Positions 45,566-54,981 of a stretch of DNA of 64,000 bases are shown piece after piece. The notes under the pieces were generated by a model that saw only the letters and a program-made list of their open reading frames with translations, was not told the origin of the DNA and did no database searches. Within the stretch, counting starts at the first letter, position 1, and each line of letters opens with the position of its first letter. The stretch comes from Porticoccaceae bacterium. GTDB lineage: Bacteria; Pseudomonadota; Gammaproteobacteria; Pseudomonadales; Porticoccaceae. The position numbers and the translations under genes were made by a program. Location: positions 122,099 through 186,098 of the forward strand of contig JABJEX010000014.1 of NCBI GenBank assembly GCA_018663035.1, in the 5' to 3' direction.

Positions 45566-47313
45566 TAATTCTGCTCCTGTAACAGCAGTGGCAACTCAGT
45601 ATTGGTGAGCTGATTAATTCTCATCAGGGTCTCACGCCCCACTACTCCGTCGGCTTTAATATTTTGTTGGCGCTGGAAGTTTAACACCTGCTCCACGGTC
45701 GCCTGAGTATAACGACCACCAGTGATAAGAGGCTCTGTGGTCGGGTCAATGGCAAGAAGTTTATCCTGCAACCAGGCTATTGCCTGCGGGTCTCTGTCGC
45801 CCAATTTAAGGGTTTGAACCGACTCGGGAGGTTGCCACAAATAGATGAATCGGCCAGACCAGTATTGAGCAAATTCCTGATGGTTAAGCTGCAATTCCTT
45901 ACCACCCTGAGCCAGAATCAATATCTGGCCGTCGGCCCGAGTTAACAGGTAACTTTTAAGATAGCCAGTTGGCTCTTGCAACCAAAGAATTCCCGGGCGA
46001 TTAATTTTCTCTAAATCTGCAATCTCGGCCCCATCTATAACCTCTGCTCGCAACCCATAAAAAGCGGCTCGACTGACAAATTCCTGCTCCGAAAAAATCT
46101 GACTTTCAGCGACAGACCAAAGCGCAAACAACCCGGCAAATGGATTAACGCTGAACTGAGAGCCCTCAGCAGGTAAAGAGCCCTCAGCAGGTAAAGAGCC
46201 CTCAGCAGGTAAAGAGCCCTCAGCGGATAAAAAGCCCTCAGCGGATAAAGAACCCTCGGCAACCTGAGAGCCCCGACCCAGCCCAGACTTTTCCCCTAAA
46301 GCAAGCGGCATACCTGCCTCAAACTGTTCCCCACCACCCTGAGCCTCTGAGGCTAACTCTGATAGCTGAGTATTTACTGACTGCTTAGTAACTTGAAGCA
46401 TCGACCACTGGATGTTGTAACCCAACCAAATAGCAGCCCCAAGAATAGGTATCGCCAGAAGCCACCATCTACTGATTTTTTGCTCTGTGTTTTGGCTGCC
46501 TAAGATTTCTTTGGCAGCCTGCTTGATAAGTTTAGGCGTCACCCGTTGGGTGCCTGCGGCATAGGCCGCCAGCAAAGAGTGCTGACATACTAGGTTAATC
46601 AGCCTAGGGACACCCCCGGTCAGTCGGAACAGCACCGCCATGCAGTTGCGATCAAACAACGGGCTTTTAGCGCCAGCGCGATGGAGCCGGTGATTGACAT
46701 AATTAGATAGTTCGTCTTTTTCCAGGGGCAGAAGATGAAATCTAGATATTACCCGCTGGTTTAGCTGGCGCAGCCCCTTTTGAGCTAGAGTCTCCAGTAA
46801 TTCCGGCTGACCAACCAGCAGTATATGCAGTAACTTGTGAGTTTGGGTTTCAAGGTTACTCAGTAACCGCAGAGCCTCTAACACCTCGGCGGTAAGGTTC
46901 TGGGCCTCTTCAATCACGATAAGTGTCTTCTTGCCCTCAGCATGAGCCTGCAGAAGATCCTGATTGAGAGAGTCAATACAGATTTTTGAAAATGATAATC
47001 CCGGGGAATCGGGCAAATCTATGCCTAGCTCATGGCAGATACTTGCCAGCACATCACCGATCTCAAGTTTGCTATTGAGCACATAGGCCACGCGCACATG
47101 GGCTGGCAGCCTCTTGAGCATGGTGCGGGTCAATGTGGTTTTACCCGTACCCACTTCGCCGGTGAGCAATATAAAGCCACCCTCGCGATCAAGGCCGTAT
47201 TTGAGATGGGCTACGGCCTGACGATGATGGTTACTGGGATACAGAAACCCAGGGTCTGGAACTATAGAGAAAGGCTCTTTGGTAAGGCCAAAATGCTTGA
47301 GATAAATACTCAT
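45565..47313 (-). CDS. gspA: Type II secretion ATPase GspA (ExeA-like)
   Basis: This 582-residue protein combines a cytoplasmic AAA+ ATPase (Walker A TGEVGTGKTT, residues 51-60), one membrane helix (WWLLAIPILGAAIWLGY, about 283-299), a periplasmic linker, a C39-like domain, and a C-terminal peptidoglycan-binding domain (about 515-575, with TGGRYTQATVEQVLNFQRQQ, NIKADGVVG). It is proposed to open the wall for secretin assembly with GspB. The linker includes six copies of a hexapeptide (AEGSLP-like). Confidence 0.93.
   Translation of the reverse strand: MSIYLKHFGLTKEPFSIVPDPGFLYPSNHHRQAVAHLKYGLDREGGFILLTGEVGTGKTTLTRTMLKRLPAHVRVAYVLNSKLEIGDVLASICHELGIDLPDSPGLSFSKICIDSLNQDLLQAHAEGKKTLIVIEEAQNLTAEVLEALRLLSNLETQTHKLLHILLVGQPELLETLAQKGLRQLNQRVISRFHLLPLEKDELSNYVNHRLHRAGAKSPLFDRNCMAVLFRLTGGVPRLINLVCQHSLLAAYAAGTQRVTPKLIKQAAKEILGSQNTEQKISRWWLLAIPILGAAIWLGYNIQWSMLQVTKQSVNTQLSELASEAQGGGEQFEAGMPLALGEKSGLGRGSQVAEGSLSAEGFLSAEGSLPAEGSLPAEGSLPAEGSQFSVNPFAGLFALWSVAESQIFSEQEFVSRAAFYGLRAEVIDGAEIADLEKINRPGILWLQEPTGYLKSYLLTRADGQILILAQGGKELQLNHQEFAQYWSGRFIYLWQPPESVQTLKLGDRDPQAIAWLQDKLLAIDPTTEPLITGGRYTQATVEQVLNFQRQQNIKADGVVGRETLMRINQLTNTELPLLLQEQN
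46153..46260 (-). repeat. In-frame 18-bp tandem repeat in gspA
   Basis: Six consecutive 18-base units encode AEGSLS, AEGFLS, AEGSLP (three times) and AEGSQF. The three central copies are nearly identical in DNA. The unit is a multiple of three, so copy-number change would lengthen or shorten the periplasmic linker without a frameshift. Confidence 0.95.
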
Positions 47314-47322
47314 AGCGCAAGG

Positions 47323-49257
47323 TTACTCTTGGTCCTGCTCCTTTATAAAATCTTCCAGCTGCTCTGCGAGTGCGCCTTCGTTTTTACCGGTTAAATCTCT
47401 GGTAATCAGGTGCTCAAATTTTTCTTTTGATAGCTTTCGCGCATCCTCAGCAGTGCGAATAATTGTTGGTCGGATAAACATCATTAATACCGACTTGCTG
47501 TTCGCTTTATTGGAAGAGCGAAAAAGCTGACCCAGCAGGGGAATATCCCCCAGCAGAGGTACTTTTGACGCCGTATTGTCAGTCTGATCCTCAATCAAAC
47601 CACCCAGAATCAGCAGCTCACCATCTTGGATCATTACATTGGTTTGCATTGTGCTTTTCGAGGTGGTTTGCAGGCCGGGCTCACCACTCTTCACCTTGGA
47701 AGACTCCTGCTCTATCTCGAGACGCACACCGTTGCCCTTGCTAATCTGGGGCTTAACCTTGAGCATCACACCAACTTCTTCGCGGTTGACCGTAGTAAAG
47801 GGGTTGCCGCTAGAGCTATTACTACTGATACTAGAAAAACTTCCTGTTACAAAGGGCACCTCTTCACCAACACTCAACACTGCCTCTTCGTTGTCCAAGG
47901 TCACTACAGAGGGTGTAGAGAGAATATTGGTAGCGCCATCCTTTTTCAGGGCCTGAATCAATACGCCCATGCCTTTGCCAGTATTGGGGTCAAAGTCGCC
48001 AGCAACACCAAGTGCTGATTGCGGCAATGCGCCAATCGCAGAGGTTAGAGTGGCTGCATCTGGTGTGCCATCAATACCCACCCCGAGTAGAGACGCTAGC
48101 AGCTGGTCAAAATTAGTTAGGTAACCACCTCGGCTCTTGCTGGTATAGGCCAGCTCTGTACTTAGAACTTTGGCCTGAGTCTCTGATAATTCTGCAATAA
48201 CAGCCTCTATCAACACCTGTGGCCTTGATAGATCTAGCTTGCTGACCACGTTTTGGATTTCACGAATAACCGCGGAGGGTGCAGCAATAACTAGGGCGTT
48301 ATTTAACTCATCAATTTCAATTTTATAGGCGGTTTTGTTGCTGCTCTTGGCACCAGCCTCTCCAGCGAGACGCAAAAATATATCTGATTGCAACATGCCT
48401 TCTACTATGGGCTTCATCTCTGAGGCTCTTGAGTAGTCGAGATAGATAACCTCGACACTACCCTTCTTCGTTGAGGGTAAATCCAGAGTTTTAAGCATGG
48501 TTTTGAAGGCGGCGCGGGCAATACTTGGGCCGCTGACGATCACGCGATTATTCAGACCATCTTCGACCAGAGAGAGGTCTTGCTTTTGCAACTGTTTAAG
48601 CTGACCAGCAATATGCACGGCTTCCGCTGCAGAGATGTGCTCGAGATTGATCACTTCCACAATGGTCTGATCCGGGTCATCCATTTCGTTAAGCAGGCTT
48701 TTTATCTGTTCAACATTGCTGCGGATATCAGAAATAACCAGATAGTTACTCTGATTAAACGCCTGAAGGCGAGCGCCGTTACTCATCATAGGCTTGAGAA
48801 CAGGGACTAACGTAGCGGCTGGTACATACTTGACTTTTAACAGCTCGGTGGTGAGTTTGTTATCTCCAAGACCACCAGCAAAGCTAAAGGCCTGATTAAA
48901 GGGCACAACGCGAGTGACCGCACCATCCTCTACCGCCTGAAACCCCTGAACCTGAATCGCTGAAAGCACGGCCTGATAAAGCAGTGACGAATCGATTGGC
49001 TCTGGTGCGATAATCGTTACCTTACCCTTAACCCGAGGGTCCAATACAAAGGACTTGCCGGTAATTTCTGCAACACTCTCAATCACGCTGCGGATATCAG
49101 CATCGCGAAAGTTGATGCGCACCTGCTCTTCAGCTGAAGCCTCTGCCAGCAGGGCAAAAGTGACAATTACAGGGCCTAGCAAGCCAAGTAGCCTGCGCAG
49201 TTTACTTTGATGACCAACTGCCATAGTTCTATTTCGCGTTGTTATTGTACTTTTCAT
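47323..49257 (-). CDS. gspD: Type II secretion secretin GspD
   Basis: GspD forms the outer-membrane channel. The 644-residue protein has a signal peptide ending EASAEE, an N0 domain (VRINFRDADIRSVIESVAEI), N1-N3 domains (about residues 110-340), and the secretin core with NILSTPSVVTLDNEEA, VGEEVPFVTGS and the C-terminal QDGELLILGGLIEDQ, VPLLGDIPLLGQLFRS. No lipobox is visible. A C-terminal Glu/Lys-rich S-domain-like tail may bind a pilotin. The ATG begins one base after the gspC stop. Confidence 0.97.
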   Translation of the reverse strand: MKSTITTRNRTMAVGHQSKLRRLLGLLGPVIVTFALLAEASAEEQVRINFRDADIRSVIESVAEITGKSFVLDPRVKGKVTIIAPEPIDSSLLYQAVLSAIQVQGFQAVEDGAVTRVVPFNQAFSFAGGLGDNKLTTELLKVKYVPAATLVPVLKPMMSNGARLQAFNQSNYLVISDIRSNVEQIKSLLNEMDDPDQTIVEVINLEHISAAEAVHIAGQLKQLQKQDLSLVEDGLNNRVIVSGPSIARAAFKTMLKTLDLPSTKKGSVEVIYLDYSRASEMKPIVEGMLQSDIFLRLAGEAGAKSSNKTAYKIEIDELNNALVIAAPSAVIREIQNVVSKLDLSRPQVLIEAVIAELSETQAKVLSTELAYTSKSRGGYLTNFDQLLASLLGVGIDGTPDAATLTSAIGALPQSALGVAGDFDPNTGKGMGVLIQALKKDGATNILSTPSVVTLDNEEAVLSVGEEVPFVTGSFSSISSNSSSGNPFTTVNREEVGVMLKVKPQISKGNGVRLEIEQESSKVKSGEPGLQTTSKSTMQTNVMIQDGELLILGGLIEDQTDNTASKVPLLGDIPLLGQLFRSSNKANSKSVLMMFIRPTIIRTAEDARKLSKEKFEHLITRDLTGKNEGALAEQLEDFIKEQDQE

Positions 49258-49258
49258 T

Positions 49259-50086
49259 TTATCTGGTTAATCCAAGGTTCGGTAACATTTTAGCCGACAG
49301 GCTGGCGGCATTGACATAGATCGTCTCTTGCTGGCCCTCACGCATGATGGTAACTGGTAAGCTGGTGTTGGTACTGTAGCTCAGCCATTGAGCTGGGTCA
49401 GCCAGAAGGTCCTGCACTGACATACCATCGACCTCCAAGACCACATCACCATCGCGAATGTCAGCCATGGCACTTATCTCGCTGGACAGGTTATTGAGCT
49501 TTAATCCTGCACCGCCACCTGCACTCACCGGAACGGCACCAAACATGTTGGCTAAGGCAAACCCTTCCTGAGGTTCAGGCTCAGCTTCGGATACAGAGGC
49601 TTCAACCTCTTCAGTCTCAATAATATTGTCCGGTTTTTTCATTAGCACCTGTTTATTGGCGCCATTTTTTTTCACCACAATGCGATAGGGCTCAATATCT
49701 ACCAGCTGATATCCGGCGCCTAGTTCATCTCCTTTGCGGTACACGGCCTCTGGCTTTCCATTAAATTTCAATGTTGCAAAGGCATCTTTTTGCGCAATCA
49801 TGACACCCAGTAAAATACCATTGATATCAGCATCGGCTAGCTCGCCGTGCTTTTCAGGGGAGTTCGCAACCTCCGCCACTGCTGTAGCAGCCACATCTCC
49901 ACGGAACCAGTTCCAATAAATTGCCTTAGCTGGTTGCACCCGAGCTATGTCTCTGGCGCTATTATCTGTAGAGGCAAAAAACTGCGTGCCAATTAGAATC
50001 AACAGATAGATGCAGATTGCCAGCAGTAGGCCTGTTACCCCCAGGCGACCCAGAGCCTGAGGACCGGCATTTAGTTTACTAATCAA
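49259..50086 (-). CDS. gspC: Type II secretion protein GspC
   Basis: GspC links the inner-membrane platform to the secretin. The 275-residue protein has one membrane helix (about 19-38), the homology region (LLGVMIAQKDAFATLKFNGK, about 90-140), a Glu-rich linker, and a C-terminal PDZ domain (about 185-270) with ISAMADIRDGDVVLEVDG. In many species gspC opens the operon before gspD. Here the C-D pair follows gspM. Confidence 0.92.
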   Translation of the reverse strand: MISKLNAGPQALGRLGVTGLLLAICIYLLILIGTQFFASTDNSARDIARVQPAKAIYWNWFRGDVAATAVAEVANSPEKHGELADADINGILLGVMIAQKDAFATLKFNGKPEAVYRKGDELGAGYQLVDIEPYRIVVKKNGANKQVLMKKPDNIIETEEVEASVSEAEPEPQEGFALANMFGAVPVSAGGGAGLKLNNLSSEISAMADIRDGDVVLEVDGMSVQDLLADPAQWLSYSTNTSLPVTIMREGQQETIYVNAASLSAKMLPNLGLTR

Positions 50087-50567
50087 CTTTCTGCACCTCC
50101 ATGTTGGCCACTAGGGTTCCTGTATCCTCAGTAGGTTTTGAGACCTCTAAATAGCTAACCGCATAGCCCTCACAGGCAATTTGATGGGCCAGTCGAACGA
50201 TTCGATTAGCATCACTTCCACTGAGGCCAACCCTAAAGCCACTGCCAGTTACGCGCAGGCTATCCAAGCGCAATTGATTGCGTCTTACCAAGCGAGTTAA
50301 GACTTCTTGGCCATTGCCCGAGGCAGAGCTAGAAGAGCAGCTATTTACCAGCCGGCTGAGAACTGCACGCTGGTCCTGTAGCCATTGCATATCTGTTTGC
50401 AAGTCGTTTTTCTGCTCGACTAGCTGAGTATGCCTATCCCACTGAGGCAAGATCGCCAGGTAGATAATGCCAGCCAAAATCAGCAGGCCACCACCAAGCA
50501 CAAAGAGCTTTTCGCGCTCCTGCAGGTTAGAAAAAGCGCTTTGCAACCGGTCTAATAGCTGTTTCAT
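50079..50567 (-). CDS. gspM: Type II secretion protein GspM
   Basis: GspM is a bitopic inner-membrane protein that binds GspL and GspE. The 162-residue protein has a short cytoplasmic start (LQSAFSNLQEREKLFVLGG), one membrane helix (about 22-41), a coiled coil and a ferredoxin-like periplasmic domain. It overlaps gspL and gspC by a few bases. The sequence is poorly conserved across the family. Assignment uses position and topology. Confidence 0.9.
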   Translation of the reverse strand: MKQLLDRLQSAFSNLQEREKLFVLGGGLLILAGIIYLAILPQWDRHTQLVEQKNDLQTDMQWLQDQRAVLSRLVNSCSSSSASGNGQEVLTRLVRRNQLRLDSLRVTGSGFRVGLSGSDANRIVRLAHQIACEGYAVSYLEVSKPTEDTGTLVANMEVQKVD

Positions 50568-51703
50568 CGGCCGGCACCCCCTCTTGGCACAATGGTCAGC
50601 AAGATCGAGTCTGCTGGTGCATTGGGCAGTTGAGTAATAGAGGTTTGATAACCGGGAATATTCAGCGCTTTGACTTTTAACTTACTAGCCCCATCGATGC
50701 TCAGAGTAATATTATCCTGCTCAGCCTTTAGAGCCACTAGGCTACAACCACAGAGGCTCATAAATTGATCCAGAGCGGTGAGGCCTGCCACGGCACCGGT
50801 CTGCAGGGCTTGTTGCTGGCCAAACAGTATTGCGATCTGCTGCTCGCCCACAGGCCTGACATCAGAAGCCTTGATATTGCCAGCGCCAAATAATTTTGTG
50901 TACCCAGATACAACCTGCTTTTCAAGTAGCTGCACCTGCCCCTGCAACATATTGCTGGAAATTTGGAGGTAGGCAAAGAGCAGCACTATTGCCAGACTGG
51001 CAAGAGCTGCAGCGGGAAGCCAAGCAGACCGAGACGCCTTGCTGGCAATGGGTTTGAATTTTCCGGTCAGCAGATTTAGGGATGCAGGCATCTCAGTAAA
51101 GACCCAATCGACAGCGGCATCATTGATATCAGCCATCTCTCGCAGACTCTCGGGAATCAGGGACTGATCCGGTATGGAAATCGACAGGCGGGGCGCAATC
51201 TCGGATCGCTTTAACAGGCGCCCGATCATGGTCCAAGCAATATCGGGACTGGCGGCAAAACCCTCAGTTGCGCCGCTGCGCACTAGGCACAGGCCCTCGC
51301 GCCAACCTACAGTAATGCGCCCCTCTTCCCATGGCAGCACCATAAAATCAGGAACCATGCACAGGGCGGCGACACCGGCATTATCGGCGATTCTTTGCCA
51401 CTCCTGCATATCCTGCTTACTTACAGCCAGTATATGCAGCTGATTGTCTTGGCTTCGCCCGGCCATAACAAAATGCATATCCGCTACTGGATGCAAAATT
51501 CTATCTTCCAGCATCCAGGGGATAAGTTCGGCCCACTTGCGCTCCGGAGCTGCAGGCACCTCGATCCAGTGAGAACTCACTCGCTCTGAGGGCACCCAAA
51601 GATTCATAGACTGTGCATTGGAACCCGCTGCCGACGCAAAGGCCTCGCCCTCGTTGGTGATACGGCGGTCAATGTGGTGGATATGATCAACCGATAAGGT
51701 CAT
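50564..51703 (-). CDS. gspL: Type II secretion protein GspL
   Basis: GspL anchors the GspE ATPase to the membrane platform. The 379-residue protein has an actin-like cytoplasmic domain (about residues 1-225; ELIPWMLEDRILHPVADMHF), one membrane helix (about 232-250) and a periplasmic ferredoxin-like domain. It shares stop/start bases with gspK and overlaps gspM. Length fits the family. Confidence 0.92.
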   Translation of the reverse strand: MTLSVDHIHHIDRRITNEGEAFASAAGSNAQSMNLWVPSERVSSHWIEVPAAPERKWAELIPWMLEDRILHPVADMHFVMAGRSQDNQLHILAVSKQDMQEWQRIADNAGVAALCMVPDFMVLPWEEGRITVGWREGLCLVRSGATEGFAASPDIAWTMIGRLLKRSEIAPRLSISIPDQSLIPESLREMADINDAAVDWVFTEMPASLNLLTGKFKPIASKASRSAWLPAAALASLAIVLLFAYLQISSNMLQGQVQLLEKQVVSGYTKLFGAGNIKASDVRPVGEQQIAILFGQQQALQTGAVAGLTALDQFMSLCGCSLVALKAEQDNITLSIDGASKLKVKALNIPGYQTSITQLPNAPADSILLTIVPRGGAGR

Positions 51704-52842
51704 CAGATAATTTCCCCAATCATCATACAGGCTGGTTGCACTTCGCTAGTCTCCATAGACTGATCTTCATCATCGAGTTGCTGTTGCTCGGAACTATCGT
51801 CAAACAACTCCTCTACCGCCGAGCTCTTGGGTTTTGGCAAACTCGCCGGAACCACTGTCACCTGACGGGAAATAACCACCGGCTTAGAGCGACCTTGGCG
51901 ATCCATTATACTTTTTACTTCGATGCGTGCCTCCCCCAATGTAACCTCAAGGTAAAGCTCGAAGTAACTGGAGTTTACCCCAACCAGAGTCAGAGGCCAG
52001 CGGCCTTTGACCGCAGCCAAGTCGAGTTGCAGGCGCTCTGAGACGAACCGGTAAAAATCCTCCGTGGAGACAAAGGGACGCCCTGCAATCACCATATCAC
52101 TAAATTCCAGCCCAAGATCTCCGCCAAGGGCCAACAACAGCTCGGCGGATGCAGTATTGATATTGATTGAGGTTTTGGTTGGCAATGCGCTCATCCAAGG
52201 CATTAAGCGCTGCACCTCAGCCACCTCATAGCCGCGGATAGCAGCCAGCTCTGTGGTATCGCTAATCAGACCGTTGGCGGCTACCCGAGAGGGGCTGTAA
52301 CCATCGTAGTCGGGCTGTTCAGCGCCCCAGCTATTAATAATCTCAGAGTCCAGGTCTAGCCAGTCAATAATGGCCGCGGTGCGAGAGGGGTCAACCTGCA
52401 TATCCAGCCCCCTCAGTAGCGCCAGCCAAACCTTTGCATGGCCTATGACATCAGAACTACTCTCCGTACTGAGGGACTGCTCGTTGTAACCACTAAAGCT
52501 ATTGAGGTTAACTCTCGACTGTAAATCGGCAATACAGCCCGTTAATGTGCCGCCATCGACCGGCAGAAGTGGCATGGCCTGAGCCCAGTCCTCGCTAAAA
52601 TCGTCCACATCAAAATCATCTTGGCCATCAGATAGCAACTGTAGCGCCCAGTTTTCGCCACTCATTGCCAGCAGCATCGCCTGATCGCCATGCAAAGAGC
52701 CTGTAGCCTGGGAGACATCAATCTGATGCCGATAAAAAATGTTACCCAGAGTAATCACTAGAGCCAACATCAAGATCAGCGCTGCCAACAGGGCGACGCC
52801 GGCCTGTTTTTGATGGGTTGGGCGATCTGCTCGCAGACTCAT
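51703..52842 (-). CDS. gspK: Type II secretion minor pseudopilin GspK
   Basis: GspK caps the pseudopilus tip together with GspI and GspJ. The 379-residue protein has a prepilin-like N-terminus (KQAGVALLAALILMLALVIT) that lacks the usual Glu5, as expected for GspK, followed by the large alpha domain with ADLQSRVNLNSF and a calcium-site region. A C-terminal Glu/Asp/Ser-rich extension (about 340-379) is longer than usual. It overlaps gspJ by four bases. Confidence 0.93.
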   Translation of the reverse strand: MSLRADRPTHQKQAGVALLAALILMLALVITLGNIFYRHQIDVSQATGSLHGDQAMLLAMSGENWALQLLSDGQDDFDVDDFSEDWAQAMPLLPVDGGTLTGCIADLQSRVNLNSFSGYNEQSLSTESSSDVIGHAKVWLALLRGLDMQVDPSRTAAIIDWLDLDSEIINSWGAEQPDYDGYSPSRVAANGLISDTTELAAIRGYEVAEVQRLMPWMSALPTKTSININTASAELLLALGGDLGLEFSDMVIAGRPFVSTEDFYRFVSERLQLDLAAVKGRWPLTLVGVNSSYFELYLEVTLGEARIEVKSIMDRQGRSKPVVISRQVTVVPASLPKPKSSAVEELFDDSSEQQQLDDEDQSMETSEVQPACMMIGEII

Positions 52843-53456
52843 TCGGAAAACACTCCGGGGAACAGTCTAGAGGTTTCTATATCACCATCCAGCACAATGG
52901 TGACACGGATCATTTTTGGCAGGCTTCGCGGGCTGTGTGTTTCATTGATTGGAGGCCAGTCTGGGCTGTAGAAGTAATCTTGGGTCAGGTGTTCAAACAG
53001 TACCTCTTCAACGTTGTTGACCAGAACCTGAGTGCTGCCATCGCTTAGGCGCGGCGACTCCGTGATAGCCCATGATTGGCGCTGCAACTGTCTCTGATCG
53101 TTAATTCTGTACTCAACGCGCCGAACACCACTGGGGTTAGTGCGCACCATAGGGCCGCCACCGCGACTAAAGCGCACGCCAAATTCACTCACATCGGTAA
53201 TATAGGCTGATTCCTGATCGCCAAAGCCATCAGTAAAAAGGCGCGGCCTAAGATGCATAATATCGCGACCAATAATCTGCCAAGCACGCTGCAACATAGC
53301 CTCGTCGGCAAGATCCTGACGGCTGCGTTCGTTGGTGCCCAGCACCACGTCTACCGCTTGATAAGACAACACTGACATCACCGCCAGCAGCATAAGTGAG
53401 ACAACAGTTTCTATGAGGGTAAAGCCGGACTGACTGTTTGCTGAGCCACCTCTCAT
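52839..53456 (-). CDS. gspJ: Type II secretion minor pseudopilin GspJ
   Basis: This 205-residue prepilin has the cleavage motif QSGFTLIETVVSLMLLAVM, where processing before Phe leaves Glu5 and the hydrophobic helix. YQAVDVVLGTNERS and WPPINETHSPRSLPKMIRVTI (quoted in parts) follow as in GspJ. It overlaps gspI and gspK by four bases, consistent with tight coupling in the pseudopilin block. Confidence 0.93.
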   Translation of the reverse strand: MRGGSANSQSGFTLIETVVSLMLLAVMSVLSYQAVDVVLGTNERSRQDLADEAMLQRAWQIIGRDIMHLRPRLFTDGFGDQESAYITDVSEFGVRFSRGGGPMVRTNPSGVRRVEYRINDQRQLQRQSWAITESPRLSDGSTQVLVNNVEEVLFEHLTQDYFYSPDWPPINETHSPRSLPKMIRVTIVLDGDIETSRLFPGVFSE

Positions 53457-53848
53457 TGGCCATCCCCCACTAGGTAGATGGCTAGGGTCCCAGTGAACTG
53501 CTCGCCATCGGCGCGACCACTTTTGACCTCATAGCGAAATAGATCCTGCCCCATGGCCGCCTCTGAGGTTAACTGCCAGCGCCAGTTCTGACCGGCCTGT
53601 TTATCAATACCTTTGGAAGTTTTTGCTGTGCGCTCTGACTGTGGCACCCAACCCTGAGCATATTGGTAGCGCTCCAGCAGGCGGTTCCAAGATACCTGGG
53701 TTGCAAAAAATCGCTCGCGTAATTTTAGTCGCTCGTCACTGTATTGATGCACCAAAAAAAGTGCGCTAGACAGTACCCAGCTTAAAATAGCCAGAGCTAC
53801 GGCAACTTCTATCAAAGTAAAACCACGGGCTTTGCGAGTATTTTTCAT
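53453..53848 (-). CDS. gspI: Type II secretion minor pseudopilin GspI
   Basis: This 131-residue prepilin has a motif ARGFTLIEVAVALAILSWV with Glu5. The small globular domain includes QVSWNRLLERYQYAQGW, close to the conserved NR region of GspI. It initiates assembly of the tip complex with GspJ and GspK. It overlaps its two neighbours by four bases. Confidence 0.92.
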   Translation of the reverse strand: MKNTRKARGFTLIEVAVALAILSWVLSSALFLVHQYSDERLKLRERFFATQVSWNRLLERYQYAQGWVPQSERTAKTSKGIDKQAGQNWRWQLTSEAAMGQDLFRYEVKSGRADGEQFTGTLAIYLVGDGQ

Positions 53849-54435
53849 TGACGCTTGAGCTCCATAGTTATGCCCGAGCCCTGATCTTCCCAGCGGAAAA
53901 TAAATGTACTGTCAGAGGCGTCAAAACTGAGCTGAATCTGTCCCTGAGGCTCAAGGTAGCCGTCTGGCAAAAAGGCAACCTCGGGAAGAAGAAATTCTTC
54001 CTCATCGATTTTTTCCTGTTCATCCCCTGTGCTTCCAGGATTGGCAATATTTTGCTGCGGCAGCAACTCGTCTTCGCCATAACTGTTTATCAGCCAATCA
54101 ATACTGGCATCCTCGCTGAGCACAAAGGGGGCGGGAGCAGTGACCGCGACCCAGCGCTGTCGGTAGTAAATAACGGCGCGCAGCTGGGTTGGGGTCTGGA
54201 TTTTTACGTCGCCCGGTTCAGTAACCACACCATAGGCGGCACCCTGAAGAGAAGAATTCTCAGCCAGCTGCTGCAACCAGATCAACAGGTTGTCTGCCTC
54301 GCTGGCGTAGCGCCGACCAAACGCCTGATTAATTGCCAAAACACTCATCGCAGAAATAGTTGCCACGATCATGACTACTACAACGATTTCAATCAAAGTA
54401 AAGCCGTTTTGACGCCTTGCCCGGTGCATATTCAA
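53845..54435 (-). CDS. gspH: Type II secretion minor pseudopilin GspH
   Basis: This 196-residue prepilin has a motif QNGFTLIEIVVVVMIVATI. The C-terminal domain contains DGYLEPQGQIQLSFDASDST, where GspH proteins have their beta sandwich. An acidic insertion (TGDEQEKIDEEEF, about residue 140) makes it somewhat longer than typical. It joins the tip complex to the GspG filament. Confidence 0.9.
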   Translation of the reverse strand: MNMHRARRQNGFTLIEIVVVVMIVATISAMSVLAINQAFGRRYASEADNLLIWLQQLAENSSLQGAAYGVVTEPGDVKIQTPTQLRAVIYYRQRWVAVTAPAPFVLSEDASIDWLINSYGEDELLPQQNIANPGSTGDEQEKIDEEEFLLPEVAFLPDGYLEPQGQIQLSFDASDSTFIFRWEDQGSGITMELKRQ

Positions 54436-54466
54436 TCTGCGATTAATAGGTAGTCAAATTGATAAA

Positions 54467-54895
54467 TCACTTGATGTTCCAATTACCCCAATCTTTGTCC
54501 GAGCCTTCGCCACCGGGCTGACCGTCAACTCCCAGCGTGTAAATATCAACGTCTTTGCCACGGCTGCCTGGACTTTGGTACTGGTAGGGGACGCCCCAGG
54601 GGTCATTGGGCATGGCTTCTAAATAGGGTCCATTCCAGTTGCCCGCCGCGTCGCCTGGCGCATTAACCAACGCCTCAAGTCCCTGTGCCTGCGTCGGGTA
54701 TCGGTAATTGTCAAGGCGGTAAAACTTAAGCGCACTCTCAATCACCCTAATATCCTGAGCGACTCTAGTCTCCTGAGCCTGCTGTACCTTACCAAAGAGC
54801 GTCGGGCCAATCATGGCGCCCAGCAGCGCGATTACCACTACTACTACCATCATCTCGATTAGGGTAAAACCTGCCTGCTTACGTGCTGTATTCAT
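54467..54895 (-). CDS. gspG: Type II secretion major pseudopilin GspG
   Basis: GspG forms the bulk of the pseudopilus. The 142-residue protein has a motif QAGFTLIEMMVVVVVIALLG, then LKFYRLDNYRYPTQAQGLEALV and a calcium loop near the C-terminus (GVDGQPGGEGSDKDWGNW), all strongly conserved in the family. It is separated from gspF by 86 bases with no obvious promoter or terminator. Confidence 0.97.
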   Translation of the reverse strand: MNTARKQAGFTLIEMMVVVVVIALLGAMIGPTLFGKVQQAQETRVAQDIRVIESALKFYRLDNYRYPTQAQGLEALVNAPGDAAGNWNGPYLEAMPNDPWGVPYQYQSPGSRGKDVDIYTLGVDGQPGGEGSDKDWGNWNIK

Positions 54896-54981
54896 TTTAT
54901 TACACCTAAATTAGTTATCTAAAAGTACAACTAGTTTGGCTGCTCGCTCGGCAGTACTAAAAGCTTAGCAAGCCACAAACG

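Noticed and set aside
53848-54453. Plus-strand ORF of 201 residues
   Set aside because: It is the shadow of gspH, which has a clear prepilin motif.
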